The notes beneath the pieces are model-generated. The model saw only the letters and a list, made by a program, of their open reading frames with translations. It ran no database searches and was not told where the DNA came from. A stretch of DNA of 64,000 nucleotides from contig NGZR01000006.1 of assembly GCA_002197995.1 (NCBI GenBank), positions 2,407,001 through 2,471,000 on the forward strand, in the 5' to 3' direction. Of this stretch, positions 1-11,479 are shown one piece after another. Position numbers and translations under genes: made by a program. This DNA comes from Gaeumannomyces sp. JS-464 (taxonomy: Eukaryota; Ascomycota; Sordariomycetes; Magnaporthales; Magnaporthaceae). The number at the start of each line of letters is the position of its first letter. Position 1 is the first letter of the stretch.

Positions 1-3000
1 ATACGGTTTATACTTGTTAGCTTTATTTTTAGCATAACTTTCGCAATTTTTTATTGCGTTTTGTACTTCGGCTTAAGTTTTTACAAACCCGTAATATTAT
101 TATAACCGTTTTTATGTTTTTTTACGCTTTAATAACTGTATGCCAATTAGCTGTAAATTTGTTGGATTTTTTTTAAGGTTTAAACTTTTCCTTACCGGAC
201 CGTTTTAACGAATATTTTTTATATTAAAATTAAAAATCCGTTTGGTTTTTCCGTTAAAATTACCCGTGTTTTTTTAAGTACTATAATTTAATAGTTCGGC
301 CGTCGGCTTAAAGCATCCGTTTAGCCGTTTTCCGACCCTTTTCGGTATTTAATCCGAATATCGTAGTTTTGCAAAAACTCGCTTTAACGAACTTATCGCT
401 TATTTAGGTTTTTGCTAATAATAGTGTGTTATTTATAATTTATATATATTATAATTTAGTGCTTTGCTTTACAAAAATACGGTCGCCATTTTTAAATGCT
501 CGGATAATTGCTAAAAGTTTTTTATCGTAAATTTGGTAGTTTAATTTAAATCCATTTAACTTTTGCGAAAAAAAGCATAAAAGTATAACCGTTTTTAATC
601 GTTTCGCTATTCGAATTAGCCGCCGATTGGGTAATTCGACGCGTTAGTTTTAACCTCGAAAGGTTTTTTTAAGTTTAAAAATGCTAATATTAATTCTTTT
701 AACACGGCGTTTTGTAATTGCTTAAAAGCCTTTTATTTTTACCCTTTTTAATAAAACTAATAATCGTTTTTAATAAAATTCGTAAATAATATAGCGATTT
801 TACTATAACTACGGATAAACCGTTTTAAAAGTTTAAAAACCTTAGGAACTTTCGTACTTTTATACCGTTTTTAAATATAAGCCATTTTTTAATTTTTTCC
901 ACTGTTTTAAAGTTTATGCAAATTTGTCCAAATATAATTATAAACTTTAAAAAAGCAACTTTTTGCGAATGCTATTCGCACTTTTCTAGTTTAACGAAAA
1001 GCTTTATATTAAGCAGCTTTTAAAGCACTTTATACACGTATTAGTTATACTTTTCCATTGTTTTCGAAAAAATTAAAATATCGTCCAAATACGCGAGGAT
1101 AAAAACGTTAAAATACTTGCGTAATATATGGTTAATTATTTTTTAAAACGTAGCTAATACGTTAGTAAGTCCGAAAATTATTACTAAAAATTCGTAATAT
1201 TTAAGCTTTATTTTAAAAGCCGTAAATCACTTTTAGCCTTTTTTAATTCGTATTAAGCTATAAGCTTTTCGTAAATTTAAAACCGTAAAATATTAGGCTT
1301 TGCCGAACTTATTTCGTAATTTGTTAATAAAAAGCAAAAAATACCGATTTTTAATAGTAATTTTATTTAACGGTTAGTAATCGACGCATATTCGCTTCGT
1401 CCCGTTTTTTTTTTTATAAAATCCTATATTTTATTAAAAAATCGAAAACTTTAATATGTCCTTTTCGTAAGTTTTTCTCCAGCTGTTTTTTTAACACCTT
1501 TTACTATTAAAGGTTAAGCTAGTACAGCCTTTGGTATTTAAATTGCGTATTTGGCTTAAATTTAATTTTAAAATTAAACGGTTTATATTTAAAAAGCACC
1601 GTTTTTAGGTTTTTTTAAAACAATTTCTCGTATTTATAGTATTTTTTTAAAACGTTCGCAAACCGTTTTTTAATATTAGTTTGGTCGTTTTAATTGCTTT
1701 CCATTTTAAATAATCGTATATTTGTTAATGCTAAATGCGAAAATGGATTATTAAGTTTTATTACCGTTATAACCTTTTTTCGTTGTTTTTTATACTTACG
1801 GTTTAAAGTTCGTAATTGGTAAACCGTTTCGGTTATTCGTAGCTTTTCCTATTGGACTTAGCCGGTAGCCCAATTTATCCGCGGGTTATTTTTCCTAAGC
1901 TAAAAAATTCCGAAAATTACGTTTCCTTTTTTTATATTTAGCTTATTTAATATAATAGTAACGTTTTCCCCGTTCCGGGTGCGTAATGTTATTAGTTATG
2001 TTTTTCGGTCGATTTATTTTTTATTATAAGCAATAGGTATTTTTCTAACCGTTTTTAGTTAAAACGGTTAACGTTTTCGATTTGTAGGAATTTTACACCG
2101 TTTAACCGCTTATAGCGATATATAATCGCTTTAAATTTCGCAATCAATTATTATTTTAACTTTTTTTTTTTTAATATTCCATTCGGAATATTAGTAAATC
2201 GTACGGTTAATTCGATTTTGCTATTGCGAAAGTTTTTATCGGTTTTTTTTTTCCATTTCGTGCTTTTCGCTCGGGTGGTTTTTTTAGTTTTTTAATAAAA
2301 AAACGGGTATTACACGTTCGTTTTTTTATTCGGGTTAAACGGTACGTACGCTTGCGTAATCCTTTAATATTAAGCTTCCGCTTTTTATAACATGTGCTTT
2401 TTGCATTGTATAATTTCGCATTTTTCCTAATCGAATATCCTGGTAATATATAGCATTAAATACCGTTCGGCTGGGTTTAAAAACTGCGGTAAACTTACCG
2501 TTTCGGGCTAATCCCCACCGTGGTAATTAAAATGCCAAACGGGGTTTAACTTTTGGCTTGCTTTTTAACTTTCGTAAAAAGAAATCGTATTTAAGCTTAA
2601 GTTATAAGTGGAATTTGCATTTCTTATAAATGCATTTTGCTTAAAAAAGGTATAAATATTCGGGGTGTTTTATATCGATATTAAAGTAATCCTCGAGTAT
2701 TAGCGTAGCCTTTTTTAATTTGCTTACGTTATTAAACTGGTAGCTAACGTATTAAATTTTTTATTAGTTGTTAAATTACGATAAAGGTTAGCCGTTATTT
2801 CCGTCCGTTAAAGTAGCGTAATATAACGGGCCATTTGGGTGTTTTGGAATTTTAACGTTCCAAAAACACTTCGAAATATCGAAAAGCGTAAAAACGCGTA
2901 AGCTTTTCCAGTTTATTTAATTTTCGCGAATTATAAGTATAAAGGTTTCGCCGTTCGAGCTTTTTGCTCGTTTTTAAAATTCGGCTATTTTAAAGGTTTA

Positions 3001-3380
3001 ACCGTTTTAATTCATTTTAACGTCGGTATTAAAGTTTTCCGACTTTCGAAAAAGGTGTATTTAGCTTAAAAGCTTTTTTCGGGCTTTTCCTTTTTTCGAA
3101 CCACTTGTTAAAGCTGTCCCTTTTTAAGCTTTACGAAAAACGGCGTCGTTTTCCTTTTCCAAATTCGTAAACCCGAAAACGACGCGCTATTTTCCCTTAT
3201 TATCGTACTTAAACTTCGTGGTTTTAAATATGCAAACGTTTCGAGGTTTTTAAAAATACCATCCGGTAACCTTTTTATCGGACTAGTATGTAATGCATAG
3301 TTCGTCGTAATAATACATTTAATTAAATACCGTTTTAAAATATAATCCTTTTTATGTTAAGCTTTTTTATATTTATTAAA
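1..3380 (-). pseudogene. Gypsy A pol (protease, RT, RNase H, start of integrase), RIP-degraded
   Basis: Reverse-strand pol remnant aligned to copies D and E along its whole length. The RT catalytic box is read near 1078-1095 as YLDDILIF. It is the only gypsy copy here with both catalytic aspartates intact. The CIDYRLL-type RT motif lies near 1370-1390. RNase H is at roughly 150-700, and the integrase zinc-binding end lies at the left edge. The frame carries many stops of the CAA/CAG-to-TAA/TAG type. The RT frame is offset by one base from the gag frame of the same copy. Not functional. Confidence 0.8.
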
Positions 3381-3389
3381 AACTAGCTA

Positions 3390-4389
3390 TTTGGCGGTTA
3401 TTATTTCGCTAAAAGCAATTAATTTTAATATAGCTAGCTTAGCTACATTTAAAACATTTCCCGTTTTTCGGGTTTTACTTTTGCTTTTTTTACTGCCTTT
3501 GTTATTAATAAGCGGTTTTCGTATTAAAGTTTATAAAGCTTAAATGCGTTTTATAAGCCGTAATAGGCTATTATTTAGCTTTTTTTTAATTAGTTTTGTT
3601 ATTTTATGCCGCACTTTTGGAATTATATCCCTTTTTTTTCCTATTATCGTTCGTACAATTTATCGTTAATGCGAACCGCGTTTCGAACGTAATTTGTAAA
3701 AACTTTTAAGCGGGTTTGCTTTACGAATTTGTCTTTTACGTTTTTACATAACCGGTTATAAAAATATAACATTAACGTAATATCGTTTTAATTAAATTTA
3801 ATATTAATTCGTTAAAAATTTACGGCGTATTTAATTGCGGCTTTTCGTTGTTTAAAAGCTAGCAGGTTTTTTTCGGCAACTCGGGTTTCGTTAATTATAC
3901 CGAACACTTTTCCGACCTTTTTTTCAAAAGTTTCGAAGCTGGCGAAAATAAGCTTAATAGCTTTTTAACTATTTTTATACCTTTTAAAATAATCGCTTTA
4001 AGTTAGCTAAAACCACTTTTTTACTTTACCGTTTAGCTTAGTAATAGCGTAAGCGATTTTTTGTTTTTCGCTTACGAATTGCTATTTGTAAAACTTAAAA
4101 TAGCTTTTGCATTTAATAAGGAACGTTTTAAACTTGCCGTTTTCCCTTTCGTAAAAGTCCGGGAACGGGAATTTGTACGCTTAAATTGCGATAAGTGCTT
4201 TAAAAAACGCCAACTTCGTAGTAAGTTGCTTCGCTTTATTTTAACTTTTAGCGATTTTTACTATTATAAGTTTAAAAAGGCTAGCCGTATTAGCGGTTTC
4301 GTCGAAATCGTACTTAACACCGTTAAAAGTAAAAACCGTGGTTTTTTCCTTTTTAAGCTTTTTATTACTGCTTGTTATAATTGCATTAT
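3390..4389 (-). pseudogene. Gypsy A gag, RIP-degraded
   Basis: Capsid/nucleocapsid remnant between pol and the 5' LTR. Reverse translation matches the gag of D: a region like FKFITNEIAKS, then a CKSYFKF motif, then a CCHC knuckle whose first Cys codon is at 3454-3456. It has several stop codons. The 116-codon plus-strand frame at 4061-4411 is a shadow on the non-coding strand. Confidence 0.75.
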
Positions 4390-4427
4390 TTTCCTTTTAA
4401 CGAGGTATTAAATAGGATTAGTTAAAA

Positions 4428-4903
4428 TGTTATAATTAAAGGTTTGCTTTTAAAATAAGGCATTTCGAGGGAGGGAAGGATAATATTGCTACTTTAGTTA
4501 ATAAGGGATTACGTAATTTAAAAGGACAATTTAATTGCTTGTTTTAAGGGATGTTTAAAAGCTAACTTAAGTTAACTAATGCCGAAGCTTTAGTTAAAAC
4601 TACTTAAAACAATAGGAAATCCATTTTTTATATATACATTGCTTTTTTTTTAGTAGTTTTTAAATTTGTAGTTTTATTTTTGGCTTATTATAAATTTACA
4701 AATCCCTTTTAAATTTATCGCTTTGTTTTTTAACTACCGCGAATTTACAAATCCTTTTTGGATTTATCGCTTTATTTTTTAACTATTATAAATTTATAAA
4801 TCCTTTTAAGTTACGTAATTGCACGTGTTTTAATGCGGGGTAAAGGTACTATTTAAGCCTTTTCCCGTTTTACTGCCCTAAAGCTTGCATACTGGTCGTA
4901 ACA
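4428..4903 (-). repeat. 5' LTR of gypsy A (476 bp)
   Basis: In the sense direction it begins TGTTACGACC/TAGYATG and ends TTTAATTATAACA, the same ends as the LTRs of B, D and E. Near 4670-4810 it holds about three to four copies of a 39-bp tandem unit, as the other LTRs do. Confidence 0.9.
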
Positions 4904-5204
4904 CGCCCGCGTCGCGTTCGGTAAGCAATCGGTTAGCCACATTTTTAACATTAAAATGCCGGGGAGGGAATGCTCGCGAATCCAGCTTAAATATGTACTT
5001 AATAAGCGCTTTTTCCTCGAATTCCGTTAATTTTTAAGATTTAGGCATGCTATCGCGTCGAGCAGGTTTGCCGGCGCGTTAATCGCGCAATGTGGATTTA
5101 AAAATATGGTAAATTTTAGCTGCCAAACGCAAACTTAATTGCGCATTAAATTAAATTCCTTATATAACGAGATTAATTTTAGCTTTTTTCGATATTAATG
5201 CCAT
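4904..5204 (-). pseudogene. Fot-1 transposase, N-terminal fragment (psq helix-turn-helix + CENP-B N domain)
   Basis: Reads from ATG at 5204 on the minus strand with similarity to Fot-5: a LSLRLAAKIYHI psq-type HTH segment, then ARRDSMPKS, then KLTEFEEKALIKYIFKLDS and NVKNVANRLLTERDAG. It is cut at 4904 by gypsy A. Stops occur where Fot-5 has Gln or Arg codons. Family: pogo/Fot1 transposases of the Tc1/mariner superfamily, which are DDE enzymes with CENP-B-like DNA binding. Confidence 0.75.
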
Positions 5205-5302
5205 TTATAGTTGTTAAGTAATTAAAGTTAAAAGTAAAAAACGCGGGTCGCGATAAAAAACGCGCGATTTGGTAATATGCGCGACTCGCTAATAAACCAC
5301 GT
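4904..5302 (-). mobile_element. Fot-1: right end of a Fot1/pogo DNA transposon
   Basis: The TIR ends ...AATAAACCACGT at 5302, followed by the TA target at 5303-5304. It includes the transposase N-terminus (start codon at 5202-5204, reverse). The leftward rest of the element lies beyond gypsy A and outside the window. It is inserted in gypsy G. Confidence 0.85.
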
Positions 5303-5777
5303 TATAACGTTTAATACGATTATAATAATTTCTTTATTTTAAATATGTAACGTTATTAATTATTATTATTATTAGTTACATTGTTATTATGTTTATAAAA
5401 ACCTCGGTGCTTTTACTGTTTTAAATACATGTAAAAACCTTTAAACTCGTTTTTAAATGCGGTTCGCATCCGGTTTAATGGTTTAAAAGTAAAAACCATA
5501 TTAACGTTATTAATTATGTTTTTTTAATTAATTTGCTTTTTATTATAAGTAATAAGTATTTTTTTAACCGTTTTTAATTAATACGGTTAAAAGTTTTATT
5601 TTATAAAGATTTTATACCATTTAACTGTTATAATAAAACGTAATTACTTTATATTTCGCAATCGATTATAACCGTACTTTTTATTTTTTACATTTTATTC
5701 GAAATATTAATACATTGTTTAATTAATTTGTTATTATTATCGTAAGGGTTTTTTTTGGGTTTTTTTTATTTATTTTA
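5303..5777 (-). pseudogene. Gypsy G fragment, upstream part of RT region
   Basis: Non-Fot sequence between two Fot elements that aligns to gypsy A 1975-2290 (minus). It continues at 11179-11372 and again at 37665-38707, so one old gypsy copy (G) was split by Fot-2 and Fot-3. It is more diverged and AT-rich than the other gypsy copies, consistent with greatest age. A LINE end interrupts it at 5364-5501. Confidence 0.75.
5364..5501 (-). mobile_element. 5'-truncated LINE (Tad1-like family), 138 bp
   Basis: Flanked by a 16-bp TSD TAACGTTATTAATTAT at 5348-5363 and 5502-5517. In reverse it ends with a short TAA-repeat tail. The sequence matches the 3' ends of the LINEs at 12626 and 54315. Extreme 5' truncation with a long TSD is typical of target-primed reverse transcription. 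Confidence 0.9.
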
Positions 5778-6005
5778 ACGTGGTTTATTAACGAATCGCG
5801 CATATTACCAAATCGCGCACTTATATTTAACTTTTAATTAATCGACGCGTATATTAACTTAATAATGCTAAAAATCCATTTAAACTTTTTATAATTATAT
5901 ATATTAACGTGGTTTATAAACGAATAACGCATATAAGCGAATAACGCGTTTTTTTATCGCGATTCGCGTTTTTCACTTCCAATTTTAATTTTTTAACCAC
6001 CACAA

Positions 6006-8190
6006 ATAGCATCGACATTTAACGAAGCCAAAATTATTATTATTATACAGGTAATCCAATTTAATGTATAATTAAATGTGCGTTTGGCAGTTAAAATTTA
6101 CAACGTTTTTAAAACAACGTTACGTTATTAACGCGCTAATTAACTTGCTCGACGCGATTGCATGTTTAACTTTTGGAAATTAACGGAATTTAAAAAGGAA
6201 ACTGTTAAAAAAAACTAATATATTTAGTTAAAGTTAAGTGTATAAACCTTACTTACCCCGCACTACTTACCTTGTATTACCTACTTTATACTTTTGTAAA
6301 TTTGTAAATAAAGTCGGCTTATAGCGTGTTATAACGCTTAAAATAGCCGTTGTAAAGTTACCTAATTTACCTTTTTTGCACGCGTTAAAGCAGGGGTGAA
6401 AAACGCACAAGTTAAATTTAAAAGCTTAACGCAAAAATGGCTTTAATAGCCGTAGGTCGATTTTTTAATTTCCTTATACAAAATAATTTTTCGGAAAATC
6501 GCGTGCGGTATTGGAACCCTTTTAAACGGGGGGCCCGCGGGATTAATATCGAAAGGTATATAAAAAAGGCGACTATTAGCGCCCCCTTTTTATAATATAA
6601 GCTTGTACTACCCACTAAGTTTAAAGCCCTACTAGCACTACTTGTAATGCTTAATAAAGCACGTATTAATTAAACGTAACTTTGTTAGTTATTGTAATTA
6701 ACGTAAGCACGCTTTAATTAAAACCTTATATTTTTATAAAAACGTTTACTAAATACATATTCGAGTTAAATTCCCGCGCATTTTTTCCCCGGCTTTTTAA
6801 TGTTAAAAATATAACTAACTAATTGTTCGCCGAACGTAACGCGCGCGCCGTTAGCAAAAATTAAATCGCGAATTTCGTTAAACGTCGCGCAAAGCTCGGC
6901 ACGCGTTAAATTCGAAAATACGATTATTAAAAAACTAAATGCGAAAATCCTAAGCTAGTTTTTACGTAATTCGACTTTATGCAAAACATTATAATTAAAT
7001 ATGGCATTTAAAATAACGACATTTATAATTTCGACGAAACCGGCTTTTTTATAAGCATAATCGCCGCCGTTATAATTATTATAACGTTAAAAAGCCGTAA
7101 TAAAGCAAAACTAGTTTAATTTAACAACCGTAAATAAGTTATAATTATTTAAAAGGTTAACTATTACGGTTTGGCGGTTTTTTTTTATTATTGTTAAAAG
7201 CAGTACTATTTAGCCAATTAGTATTTAAAAACCAACTTTTTACGCAATTAGGTTATCGTAACAAGTGTTAACGGGTAAATTAAAAACGAATTTAGTTTAA
7301 AATAAATTAAGCATTTTAATAAATACATTGCAACTTGTTTTACAAGGTTTTATTATTTGTTAATGCTAAACGGTTACGAAAGCCACTATTCGACGAATTT
7401 CGAGCTTTATTACTAAAAATATAACATTATTACGCTTTATATATTTCCGCATTCGTTTTACTTTTTTTAATCGTTTAACGTTAAATGTTTTAATTTAATA
7501 AAGTAAACGTATAATCGATAAATTAAAAACTTAATAAAATTACACGTTAATTACGTAATTAAAATCGAATTCCTTTTAGCGTTTAAAGCGGCATTTTTTA
7601 ATTTTATAATTAAAAAAAATATTTAAAAAAAGGTTTCGAAAAGTTAGTTTTGCTTTTTTTTAATTCGAAATCGGTTTTGGAAAAGCTGGATGTAAAACGT
7701 ACGAAGTTTAACTGTGTTTCGAAAAAGCTTAAACGACCCGGAACGTTGTGGAACTTTTTAAAACGCTTTAAACGGGTTAAAAAAGCAATTTCGCAATCGA
7801 AGTATATTAAAATTCGAATTCCAATTACGTAGGCAACGTTTTAACTTTTATTGTATACGGTGATAAATGTAAAGTTGCAAAAAAAGCGAAAGTAATAATG
7901 CATAAAGTGGCCCTTTGTCCAAGCCGAGGTATCCACGTTAAAAAGGCGAACGAAGCATTAAATAAACGCGTAAAAAGCTAAAAAAAAAAAACACGTGTTT
8001 AATTTAAAAAAGTTACTTATTATCGAATAAGTACGAAATGTTTTAAATTAAAAAAAGCTAAATAAATATTATAGCAAAAAATGCGCGATTATAAAGGTTA
8101 AAAAAAAGGCGACGATAATTCGTCGGCGATATAACACTTGCGGGTAAAATAAAATATAATGCGCGCATTTATAAAAAGGAAATAAAAATG
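6006..8190 (+). pseudogene. Fot-6 transposase remnant
   Basis: The likely start is ATA at 6006-6008 (ATG hit by RIP), followed by ASTFNEA, comparable to MASTSDEA in Fot-5. Downstream, the HTH, CENP-B N and DDE regions are recognisable by alignment to Fot-4; the YNFDETGFFIS-type first catalytic Asp region lies near 7023-7058. It is interrupted by the 6208-6740 insertion and many stops. Inactive. Confidence 0.7.
6208..6740. mobile_element. Unidentified 0.53-kb insertion in Fot-6
   Basis: This segment has no counterpart in the other Fot copies. Flanking words AACTGTTA (6200-6207) and AACGTTTA (6741-6748) could be a mutated 8-bp TSD, or a shorter one. It is less AT-rich than its surroundings, with a GC-rich patch near 6525-6545. 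I see no clear TIRs, LTR partner or coding frame; the 65-codon reverse frame at 6418-6615 has no recognisable motif. It may be a solo LTR, MITE or SINE. Confidence 0.5.
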
Positions 8191-8321
8191 TTTAATATAT
8201 ACAGTTTCGAATAGTTTAAATGGATTTTTAACGTTGTTAAATTAATATACGTGTTATTTAACCGGAAGTTAAAGTTTAATATCCGATTTAAATATTTGTT
8301 TAACTTGGTAATAAATTACGT

Positions 8322-8936
8322 TAATATTATATTTTTAATAATAAAGTGTTAAATTCGTTAAATAATAGTTTTTATAACCGTTTAGCATTAATAAACGATA
8401 AATGCTTTTTATATGCGATGTAATATGTTTATTAAAATGTTAAATTCATTTTAAACCAAGTTCGTTTATAATCCACTTGTTAAAATTTATTAAAATAACT
8501 TAATCGCGTGGAAAGTCGGTTTTTAAATACCAATTAGCTAAATAATATTGCTTTTTAATAATAATAAAAGGAAAAATCGTTTAACCGTAATAATTAACTT
8601 TTTAAATAACCGTAGTTTATTCCCGGTTATTAAATTAAATTAGCTTTATTTATTATAACTTTTCGTTATTATAATAATTATAATAACGTGTAATTATATT
8701 TATAAAAAGCTAATTTCGTCGAAATTATAAATATCGTTATTTAAAATGCTATATTAGCTATATTGTTTTACATAAAATCGAATTACGTAAAAACGAGTTT
8801 AAAATTTTCGCATTTAACTTTTTAATAATCGTATTTTCCAATTTAACGCGTATTAAGTTTTACGCGGCGTTTAACTAACTTTTTAATTTAGCATTTGCTA
8901 ATAACGCCCGCGTCGCGTTTAGTAAATAATCGGTTA
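8322..8936 (-). pseudogene. Fot-2 transposase, middle part
   Basis: Aligns to Fot-5 from about 9813 to 10430 in reverse. It covers the LLVL(N)GHES second-Asp region and the YNFDETG first-Asp region. Its left edge abuts Fot-6 and its right edge abuts Fot-5; the host TA is at 8935-8936. The N-terminal part resumes at 10796. Confidence 0.75.
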
Positions 8937-10795
8937 ACGTAATTCACCACCTTATCGCGCAAACCACCTTATCGCGCACCCACACCCGACCTCCAGTTAA
9001 TTAACGCGCATGCCAACTAAACAACGCCAAAAATCCATTTAAACTACTCGGAACTGTATACATCGGACGTTTTTACTTCTTCCTAACAAGTGCGCGCATT
9101 GTATCCAGTTTTGCCGCAAGTGCCACATCGCCGACGAGTCGTCGTCGGCCTCCTTTCCTAACCCCTATAATCGCGCATTTTTTACTGTAACTATCCATTT
9201 AGCTCCTGCTGGTTTAAAACATTTCGTATTTTTTTAACAGTATGTAACCCTCCTTACCGAACACGTGTTTTTTTAGCCTTCCGGCGTTTGCTTAATGCTT
9301 CGTTCGCCTTGCGTAGCGAAGTAACTTCGGCTTTAAAAAGGGCCATTTAATGTATTATCGAATTCGTCCTTTTCGCAAACTGGTTTATAACCGCTAGCAT
9401 AGGTAATAAAAAGCTGCTTTAATAATTGGAAATCCGAGTTTTAATATATTCGGACTGCGAAATTGCGTCCTTAGCTGTTTAAAGCGTTTTGGAGGTTTAA
9501 AGTTTAGCGTCGTTTAGGGGCTTTTTCGGGGGAGTTAAAATTCGTAACCTTACATCCAGCTTTTCCAAAACCGAATCCGGATTAAAAGGAGCAAAGCTAA
9601 CTTTTCGAAAGCTTCCTCGAATGTTTTTTCGGTTATAAAGTTAAAAAATGCCGCTTTAAACGCCGAAAGGAAATCGACCTTAATTACGTAACTAACGTGT
9701 AACCTTATTAAATTTTCGATTTTTCGACCGTACGCCTTTTTTAGCGGGCCGAAGCACTTAACGTTAAGCGGCTAAAGGAAGTAAAACGAATGCGAAAGTA
9801 TACAAAGCGTAATAATGTTATGTTTTAGCAGTAAAGCTCGAAATCCGTCGAGTGGTGGCTTTCGTGGCCGTTTAGCACTAATAAACGATAGGTGCCTTTT
9901 GTGCGCGATATAATGTGCTTATCGAAATGCTAAATCCATTCCAAACCGAGCTCGTTCGTAATCCACCCGTTAGCACTCGTTAAAATAACCTAATCGCGTA
10001 AAAGGCCGGTTTTCGAGTACTAATTGGCCAAGTGGTATTGCTTTTTAACGATAATAAAAGGGGGGATTATCTAGCCGTAACAATTAACCCTTTAAATAAC
10101 CGTAGCTTATTCCCGGTTGCTAAATTGAATTAGCTTTGCTTTATTACGGCTTTCCGATATTGTAATAACCATAGCGGTAACGATTATGCCCATAAGGAAG
10201 CCGGTTTCGTCGAAATTATAAATGTCGTTATTTAGGATGCCATATTTGGCCATAATATTCCGCATAAAATCGAACCACGCAAAAACAAGCTTGGGATCCT
10301 CGCATTTGGCCCTTTAGTAATCGTACTTTCGAATCCAGCGCGTACCGAGCTCCGGGCGGCGCTTAACGAACCTCGCGACCCAATTGGTCCCGATGGTGCC
10401 CGCGTCGCGTTCGGCGAGCAATCGGTTAGCCATATCTTTAACACCAAAAAGCCGGGGAGGGAATGCGCGGGAATCCAGCTCGAGTATGTACTTAACAAGC
10501 GCCTCCTTTTCGGATTCCGTCAATTTCCGATTTTTAGGCACCTAATCGCGTCGAGCAATTCGGCCGGCGCGTCGGTCGCGCAATGTGGATTTAGGAATAT
10601 TGTAGGCTTTAGCTGCCGAACGCAAACTTAATTTCCGATTAGATTGGATTACTTGTATAGCGAGAATAATCCTAGCCTCGTCGGATGTCGATGCCATTTG
10701 TGGTTATTAAGGAATTAAGGTTGGAAGTGGGAAACGCGGGTCGCGATGGAAAATGCGCGATAAGGTGGTTTGCGCGATAAGGTGGTAAACTACGT
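8937..10795 (-). mobile_element. Fot-5: best-preserved Fot1/pogo element, 1859 bp
   Basis: TIRs: left ACGTAATTCACCACCTTATC, right in reverse ACGTAGTTTACCACCTTATC, with TA at 8935-8936 and 10796-10797. Directly inside each end the module ACCACCTTATCGCGCA occurs twice. It is visibly richer in GC than the Fot-2 sequence it interrupts, consistent with being a younger insertion with less RIP. Confidence 0.95.
9073..10697 (-). pseudogene. Fot-5 transposase (psq HTH, CENP-B N, DDE), frameshifted
   Basis: Pogo/Fot1-type cut-and-paste transposase. It begins with ATG at 10697 (MASTSDEARIILAI). A psq HTH (KLSLRSAAKAYNIPKSTLRD) follows, then a stop at about codon 52 (GAT TAG). Next comes the CENP-B N domain, open from 10541 to 10314 (RKLTESEKEALVKYILELDS; VKDMANRLLAERDAG). 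First catalytic Asp: YNFDETGFLMG, codon 163, intact. Second: LLVLNGHESHH, codon 276, Asp changed to Asn. Third: LQPLNVKCFGPLKKAYG, again Asn. A 1-base deletion near 9826 shifts the frame; the family frame then ends with a Lys-rich tail and TAA at 9073-9075. About 541 codons, the usual length for the family. Confidence 0.85.
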
Positions 10796-11090
10796 TAGTT
10801 ATATTTTTAATATTAAAATACCGGGAAAAAAATGCGTGAAAATCCAGCTCGAATAAGTATTTAATAAGCGCTTTTTTTAAATTCCGTTAATTTTTAAAAG
10901 TTAAGCTTATAATCGCGTTAAACAGGTTTACCAGCGCGTTAATCGCGTAATATGGATTTAAAAATATCGTAAATTTTAACTGCCGAACGCAAATTTAATC
11001 CCCGATTAAATTAAATTATTTATATAGCGAAAACAATTTTAGCTTTTTTAAATTATAATTTATTTGTAATTTTTAAAAAATTAAAATTGC
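10796..11090 (-). pseudogene. Fot-2 transposase, N-terminal part
   Basis: Continues the CENP-B N and psq HTH coding region of Fot-2 beyond Fot-5; it aligns to Fot-5 10430-10697. The ATG position reads ATT/ATA and several codons are stops. Followed by the Fot-2 right TIR ending at 11178. Confidence 0.7.
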
Positions 11091-11178
11091 AAGTAAAAAA
11101 CGCGGGTTGCGATAAAAAACGCGCGATTCGATAATATATGCGATTTAATAATATGCGCGATTCGTTAATAAACCACGT

Positions 11179-11372
11179 TATGCTTTTTCCGCGAGTGGTT
11201 TATTTAAATTTTTAATTAAAAAAACGGATATCGTACGTTCGCGCCCCGGTTTAAGTTAAACGGGATATACGTTCGCGTAATTTTTTAATGTTAAACTTTC
11301 GCTTTTTATGCTATATGTTTTTTGCATTTTATAATTTCGCATTTTTTTAATCGAATATTTTTATAACGTATA
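11179..11372 (-). pseudogene. Gypsy G fragment between Fot-2 and Fot-3
   Basis: 194 bp that aligns to gypsy A about 2260-2455. It links the G fragments at 5303-5777 and 37665-38707. TA dinucleotides at 11179-11180 and 11371-11372 are the Fot targets. Confidence 0.8.
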
Positions 11373-11479
11373 ACGTGGTTTATTAACAAGTCGGTTAAAC
11401 TAGTAAATCGATTACTTACACCCGACTTTTAATTAATTAACGCGCATATTAACCCGATAACGTTAACAATCCATTTAAA

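Larger units (their letters stand above)
1..4903 (-). mobile_element. Gypsy copy A, Ty3/gypsy chromovirus, 3' part off-window
   Basis: Minus-strand LTR retrotransposon. Position 1 falls in the integrase region, matching copy D near 29940-30040 in reverse. The order toward the right is integrase N-part, RNase H, reverse transcriptase, protease/spacer, gag and the 5' LTR at 4428-4903. It sits inside the transposase of Fot-1, because the sequence at 4904 onward continues the N-terminal transposase gene of a Fot element. The likely TSD begins CGCCC at 4904-4908; its left partner is outside the window. It belongs to the same family as B, D and E. Confidence 0.9.
5907..8321 (+). mobile_element. Fot-6: plus-strand Fot1/pogo element inside Fot-2
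   Basis: TIRs: left ACGTGGTTTATAAACGAATA, right ...TTGGTAATAAATTACGT, with TA at 5905-5906 and 8322-8323. A subterminal module of about 17 bp (TATAAACGAATAACGCA) is present twice in tandem. It is 2415 bp long, of which about 533 bp (6208-6740) is a foreign insertion, leaving 1.87 kb, the usual Fot size here. Confidence 0.85.
5778..11178 (-). mobile_element. Fot-2: Fot1/pogo element carrying two further Fot elements
   Basis: Left TIR ACGTGGTTTATTAACGAATC at 5778, right TIR ...GATTCGTTAATAAACCACGT ending 11178, TA on both sides (5776-5777 and 11179-11180). Its pieces are 5778-5906, 8322-8936 and 10796-11178. The net length is only about 1.12 kb against about 1.86 kb for its relatives. The segment matching Fot-5 9063-9812 (C-terminal transposase) is missing exactly where Fot-6 sits. 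Confidence 0.85.

Noticed and set aside
4061..4411. 116-codon plus-strand frame
   Set aside because: It lies on the non-coding strand of gypsy A gag, and a similar shadow frame recurs in gypsy E (59502) and in reverse in B and D; no independent motif.
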